From NCBI GenBank assembly GCA_013368315.1, contig JAACJM010000022.1:124001-188000 (forward strand): a DNA stretch of 64,000 nucleotides, given 5' to 3'. This DNA is from Tetrapyrgos nigripes. Lineage: Eukaryota > Basidiomycota > Agaricomycetes > Agaricales > Campanellaceae. Shown piece after piece: positions 21,325 through 33,144 of the stretch. The first letter of the stretch is position 1; every line of letters begins with the position of its first letter. The notes under the pieces were generated by a model, which did not search any database, was not told the origin of the DNA, and saw only the letters and a program-made list of their open reading frames with translations. Position numbers and translations under genes: made by a program.

Positions 21325-24300
21325 TCAGCGCTGGCCCTCGAACCTCCGAAGGGCTCTAATCTGAGCCTGCACATCTTCTCCCTCGATCAAAGGATTTCTT
21401 CGGTCGTAAATAGACCCATGAGCTTGATTCATATGCTCGTAAATCCTCCCTGGCGGATAAGTGCCCATGCACACCCAGCATATGTGGGCGCCGCATTTAC
21501 ACGACATATGATTGCATCCCTCGCTCTTCTGTATCCACACTCCACATTGCGGACACTTTTTAGCCCCTGCTTCTCTCGCCCACTGATCTGTCAAACGCTC
21601 CTGCTCTGCTGGATTGGCTCGCTTTTCTCTCTCCTCGCATGTCATTCCTTCGTGTCCTTCTTCGTGACACTTGGTACAAACCGTTGTGAGACACGCCGGG
21701 CACCGTAACGTCTCTGTCTTGGCCCTGCATGGATAGATCTGTCTGCAATCAGGAGTTTTGCAGTACTTGTAGAGCTGCGGGTTCTTGTCCATGTATGAAA
21801 CAAAAGCTGATTCCAGCAACTCGTTGAACTCAGGTAGCGTAAGGAACTTCTGGAGCATTGGTAAAGCAATAGGTGCTTGACATTTGCTGTCATCGGCAAC
21901 ACAGGCAAGGGGGAATGACGTGGCATCCGAGGTGAAAAAGTGGCGAAGACAAGTAGTGCAATACTCGTGCCCACAGGCTAATTTGAAAGGGCTGGAGACA
22001 TCACAGAAGCATATGGGACAGGTGGCATCTGCAGAGGTTGAGAAGTCGCCGGTGAGGTTTTGAAGAGAGTCTGCGATGAGTTTCATTAAGAGATGAGCTG
22101 CTGGTTCTCCTCCACGAACCGTGATTCGACACGGAGAGTCGAAAATATCCAAAGTAACGCTTTCCTCCCCGAACGCCTCTTTCAGTACGGCTACCCCACG
22201 ATGAAGGAAGAACCGGATTGACTGCCTTTTCAAAGGCTTGGTGTACTCCATCCCCCTTAAATCCTCCAGCTGTTTCTCGACCATCTCTCGACCCTTCGAG
22301 ATTGGGCCTGATTCTCCGTACGCCTTCAAAACCTTGAGCTTCCGATCCGGGCGAAGATATGCTCCCGTAAAATCATACACCAATTGCAGAAACTTCATAC
22401 CATCTGCTGATCCGAACCAATGATGCCACATTCCTCCCAGGATCTCTCCGGCTGCCAATCTCTCCACCCTGACCTTCAGCATCCCGACGGCTTTCATATC
22501 CTTCCCATTGACACGAAGAACAACCTTGTCTTCACGAACTAGAAACTGTAGCTGTGTATCCTCCCCCAGTGTGTCCCATATTTTCTTCTGAGCTTGGTAC
22601 TGATGAGTCGGAATGGTAATCTGATATGGGTCCGACAGCCAGAGCGTGAACTTTGAGTTGCCTATACGCTTAAATGGCGAGTTTTGCATTTGATCATGAA
22701 CTTCCTTCGCGTCTTCCCAGCTCTGGAATCGAGCGCGAATGGAACGAGTGCCATGGAATGTGTTGACTTGGGTTTCATCGAAGCTGACTGATCCCTCGAC
22801 CATTTCTCTAATATACCCCTGCACCCAGGAGTCAGCTGTCCCTCCATCAGTGTACTCTTCCGTAGGAATCCGCTCCATTGAGACTGGGTCGAATCGTTGT
22901 TTGATCTCCCCATGAGACACGGTCAGAGGAATACCACTGACAAAAAGTGATGTTCGGTCGATAATACCGGTTCGTATACCATAAAACCGTCTTCCGACTT
23001 CACGGTGGCGATTTGGAGCAACAGTTATCTTCCGACCCCTGATTGTCTGACCATTCAAGCTCCTCCTCTTTTCCTCAGCAGTCGTCGCAGAGTCGTAGCG
23101 GACAACGAAACTCATGGAAGGCGTACGCCACGAGACTACCAGCCAATTCCCACTGTTGCCATTATTCAGGCCTGCGAGGAAACCGCCGCCGCCAGCTGAA
23201 GGAGTATCAACACGTATAGCCTGTCCCCGGAAGTTGATTCCATCGAGCTTCGACTCAATGACTTCCACTGTAGCTGCATCATCTTCCACCATAAATGTCG
23301 CCTCTTTGCACCCTTCCGACGGATTCATATCCAAACTATCGAGATGCATCATCTGTTTGCCCCAAAACTTGCAATTCTCGTCAACGAGATCGCAAACTTC
23401 ATCATGTTTGACGTCAAGAGGCAGATTGGAAAGCCTAACACGACTGGTCTCAAAGCCGGTAACAACACGTTCGACACTGACACCTGCACCGAACCTGACA
23501 AGAGTACTCCCAAAAACAACGTGTTGGATGGTTTTAGAGGAGTCGAGCCGGTCTTGTCTCTCCAGACGAGCCTGTTCTTCGAGGCGAATGGCGTTCTTGA
23601 CTTCGGGGTCATGAGAATATCTGCATGTATCGCCACGAGTACAGGTGCCTCGGATCCAATATGAACAAGGAGTCTTCTCGGGAGATTGGTAGTTCGATTT
23701 GCCGCTGGAAAGTGGATCATTCGTGGATAGAGGAATTGAAGAGAGCTGAGACATGTGATGGTTGAGAAAGAGATCTTCCTTTCATGACTTTGACAAGAAA
23801 CTCACCTTGGGACGAATCTGACTGTATTTCTCTGCAACTTCTTTTACTATACTATCCGGTGCCTCGACATTTGGATCATGCCAAAATTCACAAGCATCAC
23901 CTCTTGTGCATGTTCCTCGAGTCCAGAAGATGCAAGGCACTTTGCGTTGCTCGGTGGAGGGCGGAACGACAGTTCGTGCTAAGCTCGTTTGATCGTGCTG
24001 ATACGGACAAGCATTGCCTCGTGTGCATGTTCCGCGATTCCAAAACGTACATGGGCGCTTCGATGGGATGGAAGGAACATTAAATTGAGTAGAAGACTGC
24101 GGAAAAACGTAAGTTTATGTACAAGTGAATTGTAGCATGTTGGGTACTCACTTGAAAGGTATGACGCTGGGTTTGGCGTGGAGGCCCTTCTTCACTGGTC
24201 ACCACAGCATTCGAGGGATCATGCCAGTAGGAACAAGTTTCTCCAAACAGGCACGCTCCTTTCCTCCAAAACTCACAAACTACGCGCTTTGGACCCAGGC

Positions 24301-24780
24301 CAGCGCCAGGACTGTTGACTAGATTGTGACTCGGAACAATCTGAGACTTGGAGGTAGAAGGAATTTGGAAAGCACATGTGCATGAGACGAGGGGTACACT
24401 AGACAGTTGTAAGACTAACGCACCGTAAGAGCCTGCTCCTCCCTTTGTTTGACTGTCTGGGCCCTGGGATCGTGCCAGTAGCTACATGTGTCTCCGCGTA
24501 CGCAGGCTCCACGACTCCAGAACGAACAAGCTACTTTTGACTGCCCGGAACTGACCTGGAGGAAAGTCATGATTCGCGAATCAGTCTCATATACAGCCAG
24601 GTATGATGATGGTGGTAGGCTTACCGCTCGTAGACTCTTGTCTTGGTTTGAGTTGGGAGACAGGTTGGCAGCGTCATGACTATTCTTGCAATTATCGCCG
24701 TATTTGCACCGACCTGTACTAAAAAATGGACAGATACTGGGAGTGGCGGGGTGGAATGTGGAATGTTGAGGTCTTGACAT
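21325..24780 (-). CDS. Six-CCCH-finger, RRM-like, RBR (RING-IBR-RING) E3 ubiquitin ligase, 1062 aa
   Basis: Five exons: 24780-24625, 24555-24424, 24340-24152, 24096-23806, 23745-21325, all joined in phase 0. The N-terminal 300 residues carry six CCCH fingers of spacing C-X7-C-X5-C-X3-H, starting at about residues 17, 62, 118, 175, 214 and 283, each followed by a DP or similar linker. A region around residues 330-480 reads like RRM folds (RLSNLPLDVKHDEV...). The C-terminus is an RBR module at about 832-1035: RING1 CPICFCDV, IBR with CKTPDC and CPAC, and RING2 KKCPQCGVWIQKSEGCNHMS, whose Cys (about residue 1000) is the expected ubiquitin-thioester residue. It probably binds RNA and ubiquitinates a partner. 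Known RNA-linked RBR proteins exist, but this finger number is unusual to me. Exon boundaries fall between fingers. Confidence 0.92.
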
Positions 24781-25001
24781 GAGGATTGAGGGCAGAAATG
24801 AGCGGTATTGTGGGCGTCCTATGCCATCAAGGACAAAGCCGCGAATTGGCGCTAGTTGAAATCAAATACTATGTATGCCCCCGTGCTCATTTACGTCTGC
24901 ACTATCAAATATCCAGTGTAGAGGGTAGATGTTTGCTGGAGACGATACGGTCGTCGGTGAACGACGAGAAAGGAGTTTTATGCACCGCCTGGGAAAAGTG
25001 A

Positions 25002-25406
25002 ATCCATGTCGCACGACGAAAGTTAAAGGAAGTTCGTGGCAAGATTGTCCCCCTTGTTCGTTGTGGCTCTAACGACGAATCATTTCCCTATGGATCCAAC
25101 TTCGTACAGTGGAAGGACAATTCGGTCTACTACGCCGGCACCATTTACAATTCCAACAACACTTACCAAGTTCAAGACAACTATCAGCTACCAGGCCCAT
25201 CATACCAGGACAACTCGACTAAATGGAACGATATCACCAGTTTCTTCCAGAAAAAGATCGCGATGTCGCAGTCGAGCTTGCTTGTTGATGTGGAACTTCA
25301 CAAGTGCAGCGGGGGAGATTATGTCGTCCAAACCCTGGAGGCCTATGTTGGATTTGGAGTTTCCGTTGATGAGCTCGGAAGCTCGGTGATACATCGACAC
25401 CCCTAA
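25002..25406 (+). CDS. Open coding-like stretch, probable terminal exon of an unidentified gene
   Basis: A frame open for about 135 codons, from after the TGA at 24999 to the TAA at 25404-25406, has balanced amino-acid composition (KIVPLVRCGSNDESFPYG, later SYQDNSTKWNDITSFF and LEAYVGFGVSVDELG). It has no early ATG, so it would need an upstream exon; possible acceptors are AG at 25021 or 25027. I cannot find the rest of the gene or name a family. It could also be a decayed gene fragment. Confidence 0.35.
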   Translation: MHVARRKLKEVRGKIVPLVRCGSNDESFPYGSNFVQWKDNSVYYAGTIYNSNNTYQVQDNYQLPGPSYQDNSTKWNDITSFFQKKIAMSQSSLLVDVELHKCSGGDYVVQTLEAYVGFGVSVDELGSSVIHRHP

Positions 25407-25563
25407 GTATTGTACGATTAATTAAGAAAACCCCTATTTTACATATCTTATATACTGATGTACGATTTGGGAACGTCGTGCGCTTGCCACGGGTTCCCTG
25501 CCTATTTGAATTCACCTTTTTGTTGCTCGGAAATTCTCTCTCTCGATTTCTTTCGAACGTTAA

Positions 25564-25712
25564 ATTCAACAGCCTAGTGAATTCGCGGAAGGATTTGCAG
25601 GGCTAGCGCGCATTAATTCGGAGGTAAGGCTTGTATTCTCATTCTGTGATTCATACCAATGCTGACGTGACGGCAGCTCCTCAAGTATTTCAGAACTGCT
25701 GCTCCAGCTTGA
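25564..25712 (+). CDS. Possible short C-terminal exons of an unidentified gene
   Basis: An open frame at 25564-25623 (EFAEGFAGLARINSE) joins in phase across a textbook 53-base intron (25624-25676, GTAAGG...CTGAC...GCAG) to LLKYFRTAAPA and a stop at 25712. The joined sequence looks like an amphipathic helix. It may belong to the stretch ending at 25406 or to a separate small gene. Unrecognised. Confidence 0.25.
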
Positions 25713-26228
25713 GGAATCGGCTCTTTACCTGGGCTGATCATTACAGACTTCCCAGAGTATCCTCGTGGACTCGTGGAGAGCTCATTGAAGCCATCCACAG
25801 TCAGAACTTCAAGTAAATTGTATGCCTTAAGGTTTTGGATGGTATATAACTGATTCTCTTCAGTCCTTGTTGTATTTTGGGGCAATTTGCGAATCCGGTT
25901 CTTGGTCTTCTGACGATATACTTATATATGTACATAGTTATACAACTTGGAGATATCTCTGAACAGTGACTCCCTATATTTCCTGTATTTTGGGTTATTC
26001 GCGATGGTACTTGGGATTTGTGGGTTCAAATTTTGACTGGCCGTAGCGTCACAATTAGACGTTACTGGTTACCGTGACAAACAGTAGACGCGCGTCAAGT
26101 CCAAGTCACGTTTACTTCCACGGTCACGATCATTTGTTAGGTTTGTCCAGCTACCACCACCATCGTCTACGGCGGCAGCGACGACGACGACGGTATCGAC
26201 GACAGCAACAACGAGTACGCTTTCAGCA
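25713..26228. other. Upstream region of the Tra2-like gene
   Basis: No gene is supported. The block at about 26050-26220 resembles 20940-21090. A short frame at 25631-25816 (plus strand) has no convincing start or motif. Confidence 0.5.
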
Positions 26229-27969
26229 ATGGACAACGGTACGTCCTCAACATCATCGACACCGGCACCAGCATCCTGGGCTAGGCTCGGCTATGTACTT
26301 TTCGACTCGACTTGTCACCGCCAGCGACTTGGCTGACGGCCAGCATATACTCATCGGTTTCTGTCGTACAGACGCCTCTCAATTTCATTTCAGTATCTGT
26401 GTGTCTCTTTTTTTGCTGTTGCACGACAACCGTGATGCTACCGGTGCTTCTCGAGTCGCCTTCTCTACGATATTTTTCGACATTCCGACTATCCTGCCTC
26501 TATCATACTCTACGCTTCCATTTTCACGACCTTTTTTCCGACCTCTCTCCGTCTATAACAGCGCCCTTACAGCCCCCTCTCTTCTCAGCATGGCAAGACA
26601 GCAGTAATGTTGGTATCAGTATTCCCACCGACGCCCTCGCTTCTGGCGGTAGCGCTGGTCATGATGACCCTCATGGAAGTAGAGGAGGAGCAAATGATGG
26701 CCAGGCAAGACGATCGAGTAGAAGTCGGAGCCCAGGCGATAGAGGGTGAGTCCCTGCGACTTTTTTTTCTCACTATCATTTTCATATCTTCTTTTTGTTT
26801 TTACCCGTACTCACCAAAACCTCTTCCAGTCGCAGCGAGGAATCAAATAACCCCGGAAATAACCTTCACGTCTCCAGTCTCAGCTACAAAGTGGACAGCC
26901 GTGACCTTGAGTCAGCGTTTGCGAAAATTGGAAGGGTATGGTTGTCTCCTTTCCCTGTATCGTATCGCTATACTCACCACCATCACTCTCTCAGGTAGCA
27001 AAAGCTTCCGTCGTCTACGACCCACACACACGGGAGTCCCGCCTTTTTGGCTTTGTGACTATGGAGTCTGCTGAAGAGGCTGATGCTGCCATTGCCGCCC
27101 TCAATGGGACGGACTTCATGGGGAAGACTATCACTGTGGCCAAGGTACGTTATCTTCCTTTATTGCCTTCTCGTCTTGCTTCGTTAGTCTTCTTTCTGTT
27201 TTTCTGTTTTTCCTTCTGCTCAGGCCAACCGGATATGCCTGCATACACATAAACTCTCCTTTGACCCTCACCGCTCCACATTCTTCTCTTCCTTCCCGCC
27301 GTTCCTCAGCGCGCGCTTACCTCCGAATTTCTTCCTCGGCTTAATTTCTCAAATTTTAATTCTTTTAGTCTCGCTTCTCTTTCATGCTGTTCATCTTACT
27401 AACTACTCTGTCTTTCTCTCTACAGGCCCGCAGAGGCAGAGCGAGGACTCCTACCCCTGGAAGATATCACGGCCCAGGCAAGCGTCGGGATGGTGAGTTC
27501 TCTTCTCTACTCCCTCATCTCCCTCCCTCCCTTTCACCTTTCGTGACCCATACCCTCCCACCTGTTTCCACGTCGTATACCCCATTTCCTCTCATCATTT
27601 TCATCCTCAACCTCCCCTACCTACCCTTTTTTTCGCATTTATTACACGTTACTATGCACATTCTTTTTTTTCTCTTTTTTACCAACTCCTCCCCTCCCAG
27701 GTTCAGGTGAACGCCGCTACGACCCCAGACCCTACGACCCTCGGTACTCCCGGGATTACGACGACCGCGATAGAGACAGACGGGGTGGACGATCCTCTCG
27801 TTACGATGATGACCGTCGAGGAAGGGGTGGAGGTGGTTATAAAGATGATAGAGACAGAGACAGAGGTGATAGACGAGATCGGTACAGAGACGATAGAGTT
27901 GGTGGTGGTGGTGGTGGTGGTAGGGACAGGGACAGGGACAGGGACAGGGATTACGATAGGCGGTATTGA
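26229..27969 (+). CDS. Tra2-like SR splicing factor, single RRM (252 aa)
   Basis: Six exons: 26229-26238, 26589-26745, 26830-26935, 26995-27144, 27426-27492, 27701-27969. The protein has a short RS segment (RRSSRSRSP, about residues 45-55), one RRM (about 68-142, RNP2-like LHVSSL, RNP1-like LFGFVTME) and an Arg/Asp/Gly-rich tail with alternating RD dipeptides ending DYDRRY. This order, RS-RRM-RS/RGG, is that of transformer-2 type splicing regulators acting in the nucleus on exonic enhancers. The start codon lies in a 10-base first exon, followed by a 350-base intron. Introns 4 and 5 are 281 and 208 bases, several times longer than elsewhere in the window. Long introns in SR genes often hold alternative or poison exons; that is inference here. 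Confidence 0.88.
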
Positions 27970-28590
27970 TGTGGTTCACCAACATGAAGTCGGTGGTCCG
28001 CATTGTCGCAAATGCTGCCTTTTTTAAATAAAAAAATCTTTCTCGAAAATTTCATCGTATTTGTGCGGTCTCTTACTCTTATGTTCCTTCACTCACTTAC
28101 CTCTACTACTAAGTAGTATAGAGTAGTATACATAGTAATAGACTTGAGTCATTCTCTGGCCTCACTGTGTGCATGGACATATGCTGATTCCTAGTACACT
28201 GATACCTGGTACGTTATTCCTTGACTTGTTGGTTTCTTGTGCGATGCTTGCATTGTTTGCAGCTCCTGCGAGGCATAAGCATACTCCAGTCTTCCCGCTC
28301 TCACACTAGTATAACGAGCGGGCAATGTAGTTGTACTACCTATTCCCATTAACTTGACCCGCTGTTCACCATTCAGTACTTCAGTATACCCTTCTATGTA
28401 CCGATAATAGAGGCATCTGCTCCATAGTACAGCAAGCACTCGTAGGTGTTTTGATGCTCTGGGTCAGTCGTAGAAGTTTACGCTTCTACGGGTATTGATT
28501 CTGATTGGCTCGACTGATAAGTACCATAAATCCTCGTCGTAAACCACCATTGTAACACTAACTTTCCCTAGATTGCCCACCTTGAGCACA
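27970..28590. other. Intergenic, nothing recognised
   Basis: Presumed 3' untranslated region of the Tra2-like gene (AT-rich with TTTAAATAAAA at about 28022) followed by sequence without recognisable features. Confidence 0.5.
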
Positions 28591-29264
28591 ATGAAAAACG
28601 ATCTTTCCAAATTATTCGCCATCATCACGGCGTTTCTAAACCCGATAACCTTACCAACCTTGCATAGCTTTCGCCGACTCTTTGACTCTCCATCACCTCG
28701 GCACAATTTCTGGCGTAGGGACAGAAGAAGCAACTCCTATTGGCACCGCTAACGGCGGTGCTGCCACCACTTTCCAAGTCGTGAATACGTTGCCCCAGAT
28801 CATTGATGGGGATTTCACGTCGTTTGGGACACAGACTCGTGCGTTTTCTTTCATCGTCCTACTATGTAGTTAGCGCTTTGCATTCCTACTACTTGTCAAT
28901 CCCGTTACCATAATCACTCATGATTAGTTACTTACCAAAGTTTCTGACAGAGACAATTGTTGCGTCGGCCGGAAGTTGGTCAGTTAATGTAGGAGGTCCG
29001 GGTGGTGTCAACAGGGAATGTTCTAGCCCAGATGACCAACAGAACGGGTCTTGCGAGGTCAAAGTAGGCAATGCAGTGGACGTCCAGCAGACAGGTTCCA
29101 TGATTCCGGACGTCTTGCCAATTGCCACTCCCTGAGGTAGTGATTCCAATGGTGGAGATTCCAATGCAAATGGGGCTCAAGGACTTGAAAGGAGTGCAGG
29201 TATGCACTTTTTGGGCCTGCTAGTTGGAAGTGTTGTAACGGGAGGCATGATGGCTGTTATCTGA
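28591..29264 (+). pseudogene. Small secreted, GPI-type cell-surface protein gene with lesions
   Basis: The parts are a start MKNDLSKLFAIITAF (28591), a Thr/Gly-rich segment TPIGTANGGAATTFQVVN, an intron 28839-28950 (GTGCGT...CTGACAG), TIVASAGSWSV with two Cys, and a hydrophobic C-terminus LGLLVGSVVTGGMMAVI stopping at 29264. This is the plan of small fungal secreted or GPI-anchored proteins. Two breaks are visible: the signal-peptide frame and the body frame differ (a shift near 28640-28680), and an in-frame TGA at 29133-29135 cuts off the hydrophobic tail. The second alone would give a soluble protein; together they suggest a pseudogene. Function unknown. Confidence 0.5.
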
Positions 29265-29318
29265 TGTAACATAAAGCCCCAATTTTACGAGACTACCTAT
29301 GTCTACTCGTAATTTCTG

Positions 29319-29411
29319 TTTCATCTCGAGCCCTTTCGAATCAATCATACGAATCTATCTATCTATCTATCTATCTGTTTCATCTCGAGCCTTTCAAATC
29401 AATCATACGAA
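29319..29411. repeat. TCTA microsatellite between two 35-bp direct repeats
   Basis: A (TCTA)n tract at 29354-29376 is flanked by near-identical copies of a 35-base sequence (CATCTCGAGCC...CAATCATACGAAT) at 29319-29353 and 29377-29411. It is a local slippage or recombination product in the 3' region of RAE1. Confidence 0.75.
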
Positions 29412-29531
29412 TGGAGACCATGTATATTGTGAATAGAAAAAAATCAGTACAGAAGCACTATCACTAGGCCTAGGCTACCACTGGGCTACCATCAACCCCT
29501 CGCTGTCAGCGTTCAATCGATCCTAGTGAAC

Positions 29532-31229
29532 TCAACGCCTCAAGCTTCTAGCAGTCAAATCCTCATCCGTAACCCTCTTTAAAAACACTTTATTTGGATA
29601 CCCAGGCGTATTCCCGATATATCCCTTATGCCAATCATACGATACCGCATACGCAAATACATTCCCCGAAGCATTGAACGCTATCGAAGTAATAGGCGGG
29701 TTCAGCACTGTGGAATTGGAATTGGTACTATAGGCGTTGCGGTTGACGGTATTGACATTGAATGGGGATGACGGAGCAAATGGTGTAGAAGTGGGGTTGG
29801 CGACATTGGTACTAAGACCAGAAGTGAAGGACGTCTTGACTCGTGTACGGGTCTCGAGATTCCAATAGCTGTATACTCCGTCGGATCCTAGAATAGATAT
29901 AGGTATGAGTCAGTTCTGAATACATCTAGGACGAAGATGCTCACCACATGTCGCTAAAATTTTAGTTTGGGGGTGGAACGCCACATCGTTTACAGCATAG
30001 ATGAGAGCTTGATCTTTCGAATTCGTTGCAGTGTCTTGACGATGGCATTTGAACGAATAGCTCTTGCTATCAAATGACGAGAAAAGTCGGTCAACTGACG
30101 ACGTATCGATCATGGAAACGGGAAGAACCCACCTGGCATCTCTATCCTCAATGTATCTATATCATGTTCACATTGAGTCGTAAGGAAACGAGAGAATGTA
30201 TGGATGGCGCCAAATAAGCATCGCGTCAGTATGATTGATTGATGATAAGAAGCTGAAACAGCACGCATAAACCGCCAAAGGAAAAAAGAAAGAATACTCA
30301 ACTGAACAGCAAGTCTGCCTTCCAAACTTCCAACTACAAACCCTGGTCCACTATCCGTTCCACCGGCACCTAGAACGTTTCTGGACCCAGATGGCGTCCC
30401 TCTGAGACCCGTAAAACACGCCAGAGCCCTCAGCTGCTTTTTCATCGGAGGCACAAGGGATTTGTACGGAACAGTAGGGTTGTCGAGATGAAATACGTGA
30501 ATAGGGTTGGCTGACACGTCATTTGGATTGGAACTGGTCCCGACGACCAGATAGGGATACTTGACATCGAAATCATGAACGTTGTCCGGGAGAGTAACGC
30601 TGTAGATAGGTTGACCAGTTGGAGCACGAGGGTCCCAATACTGCAATGTAGTTCCATGAGCACCAAGCAATGACACTGTAAATAACAATATGAACGTACC
30701 TTCAGCGTCTTATCCCAACTTCCCGTCACCAGTATTCCCGAGTGCGACTGCGGATGAACAAAGTATTTGACAGTCTTGACCGGTTCGGTATGTTGTGCAA
30801 TTTGCATAGATTGACCAGAGGCAATGTCATAAATGCGGGCTGTCGTATCGGTTGAACCAGAGAAAATTTGGGTTCCATCCTATATTATCGTGTCAACGCT
30901 ATGAGGGCATGAGGAACTAAAAATGAGGGTAAGACACACCTCGTTCCAGCAAACCGTAAGGACCGGTCCATTGTGGTTGTACATCGCCCTTCCCTGCGAG
31001 TGAATCCTCTGGCCTTGCGAGCAGGAAACTTCATAGATACGGACCTATAGATGAAAATATAAGAGGCTGCTGCTTACAAGAAGAGAGTAGACAATGTGAA
31101 ACATACGCTGTTATCCCAACTTCCGACTGCCAGATAATCAGCTTTCCCGGAGAATGCCAATGACGAGACTGAGTCTGTTGGTATGTCAGCAAGTTCGACA
31201 TCTTCTGGAGTGGCGCGAGCGGAAGCCAT
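29532..31229 (-). CDS. mRNA export factor RAE1/Gle2 (WD40, 415 aa)
   Basis: Seven exons: 31229-31107, 31044-30940, 30879-30700, 30640-30303, 30156-30133, 30066-29945, 29887-29532. The 415-codon product is a WD40 propeller with the family landmarks SVSSLAFSGKADYLAVGSWD, GPVLTVCWNEDGTQIFSGSTD, LVTGSWDKTLKYWDPR, YIEDRDASKSYSFKCHR, AVNDVAFHPQ...LATCGSDG and a Lys/Arg-rich C-terminus VTDEDLTARSLRR. Rae1/Gle2 docks mRNA-protein particles at the nuclear pore with a NUP98-type partner. Exon 5 is only 24 bases (encoding IEDRDA) yet is required for the conserved motif. An in-frame ATG at 31310 would add 27 residues; I prefer 31229 because the sequence after it matches the usual start. Confidence 0.93.
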
Positions 31230-31731
31230 GGTGGACGTAAGGAGCCAAAGATCTTGAAGGGGAAAAAATGAAGACCAATTTGTCTGTCGTCTGTCATCGG
31301 TACCGGACATTATGACTCGAGCACTGACGGTACCGAGGCATACAGTTGTGCTAGATGCATATCACAGCTGGTTGTCTTGAGATTGTCTTGAGGATTTGAG
31401 AGCAATTAGCATCGCCAGACCATGTCTAAACCCAGGTAAGGTTGGGGCCCGGCGTCTACAGCAAAGACGCGCAGAGTCACGAAAGAATGTTGTTTGGTAT
31501 TACCATTAGAACCAAATAAAAGCAAGGCCTAGCTAAGGTCGTCCGACGTCGCGACTTGCCGCACATCTCTACCAGTGCAAAAAATTCAGTACTTTTCATG
31601 GATAATTTCCGGGAATATTGTACGAGTTCCGTGCTCTAGGTACAGAGATATATGCAGAAATCTTTGCCTAAGGATAATAACACCAAGCTTGCCACCGTGT
31701 TGTCTTAAGATGTAGGCTAGTAGTAAGTACC
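31230..31731. other. Intergenic, nothing recognised
   Basis: Lies between the RAE1 start and the 3' end of the alpha/beta hydrolase on the same strand. I see no feature beyond presumed promoter and 3' untranslated sequence. Confidence 0.5.
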
Positions 31732-33144
31732 CTACAACCGCACTGAATACGTTCTATCAAGCTTCTGCAATGCAACGCTCATTGCCTGGGCAGCTGGGTA
31801 CGGTTCTACTTGCGGAAACTACGTAACGACATGGCTCAGCAATATGCATCTAATCTTCAAGAAACTATAGTACATACCATATGTCCACCTCGTTCGAGTA
31901 ATTGTATACTGAAGTTCCTTGTACGACTGATCAATCCCATTTGCCACTCCTTCATCTCTCGCGCTTTGCCTCTACATGTTTATTGGTAAGTAAGGGTGAT
32001 TATAATTGAAAATTTACTTGCCTGTATTCATCCTCCAAGCAAGTAATCATATGTATCGGCGGCAAATCATCTCTCTGAATGGCTCGGAGGAATGCCTCTG
32101 CAGGCGGTACTGCCACATCTGCACCCGGGGCGAAGTAATGAGCCTGAATGATAATCAGACTCGTCTTCTCTACGTCAAAGGTGATCTCACAAACCTTCTC
32201 CTGGTGCACCGAACACGATAAAGTGACTGGCCCATCTGGATTCTTCTCATCTACTGGCCTAATAGCGTTGTCCTAAATTCCGTATGAACGTTTGAACTGA
32301 ATCTTCACGGGATAAAGAGCAGAGTGCACTCACCACGAATGATCTCACAAGCTCCGGTCTCCAAGTCCTGAATGCGATATGCTTCGGACTTGAGAGCTCC
32401 TCGGACGCAGCTGAACGATTCGGCCATGTATGTTTCTTCGTGGCGGCCCAAGTACCGAAAATTTCCACTAATATCTCGGAGCAGCGTTTATGCAGAGGCA
32501 AGATTGCAGGATCTAGCCAGATAATCCCGTGGAAGTTGATGCGTGGGTTCAACTCCTCCATAAGAATGCTAATAAGACGTATTCATTTAGGAAAAGTGTC
32601 AGATAGTACACGATGAATGACTCACATGCTACATGTCCCACTCGAATGCCCTACTGCGACCAACTTTTCGCCTTTGAAATATCTACTAAAAGGAGACGAA
32701 TGGATGAATGAATGAACAGCGTTTGCATAGTCTGCGCAAAGCCCTAAGTATCCGAAACGTCTGCGTCAGAGTAATTCAGCATTCACAGTACAGGAAAATA
32801 ATCACATCGGTCTCGATACGGAGGCTGCTTGAGAGTCTCTTGATTGAGCGAGGAGCTCCTTCCAGAATTTGGATTATCTGCCCAAAATCGAACGTTGAAA
32901 TCAAGTACGAATGGATCTAGCTTTAAAACGCACCTATGCACCAAGCCTCTTTGACCTGATTTCCACCAGAATCCTCGAACAGATGCTGGAGCAAAGTACT
33001 GAATGTTTCCTTATGCAGATTCATAGCATGCAATAGAATTAGTGTAAATCCATTCACAACGAGACGCTCTGGCTCATATCGGACAGCCTCTACGAAAAAA
33101 GGACATGTGGAGGTAGGTGAGACGGTGACATATTGCTTTTTCAT
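31732..33144 (-). CDS. Alpha/beta hydrolase (355 aa)
   Basis: Seven exons: 33144-32934, 32877-32806, 32743-32626, 32568-32334, 32272-32022, 31971-31878, 31818-31732. The fold is recognisable from NGFTLILLHAMNLHKET (oxyanion region, about residue 32), the nucleophile elbow AVGHSSG (about residue 125), an acidic strand end near GADV and the catalytic His in ERGGHM (about residue 325). It belongs to the group often named toxin-biosynthesis or peroxisomal-like hydrolases in fungi; the substrate is unknown. The intron after exon 5 has a GC donor (GCAAGT) and a normal AG. The C-terminus SVRL is not a canonical PTS1. It sits next to an acyl-CoA dehydrogenase on the same strand, compatible with acyl-ester or acyl-CoA chemistry. 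Confidence 0.85.

Noticed and set aside
23114..23720. Long frames on both strands overlapping the RBR gene.
   Set aside because: Shadows of the 21325-23745 exon, which has clear domains.
32917..32933. A 17-nt intron (GTGCGT...CTAG) in the alpha/beta hydrolase gene that would join in frame.
   Set aside because: A normal 56-nt intron from the same donor to GGGCAG at 32878 gives a better match to the family (IDNPNSGRSSSLN), so the ultra-short intron is not needed.
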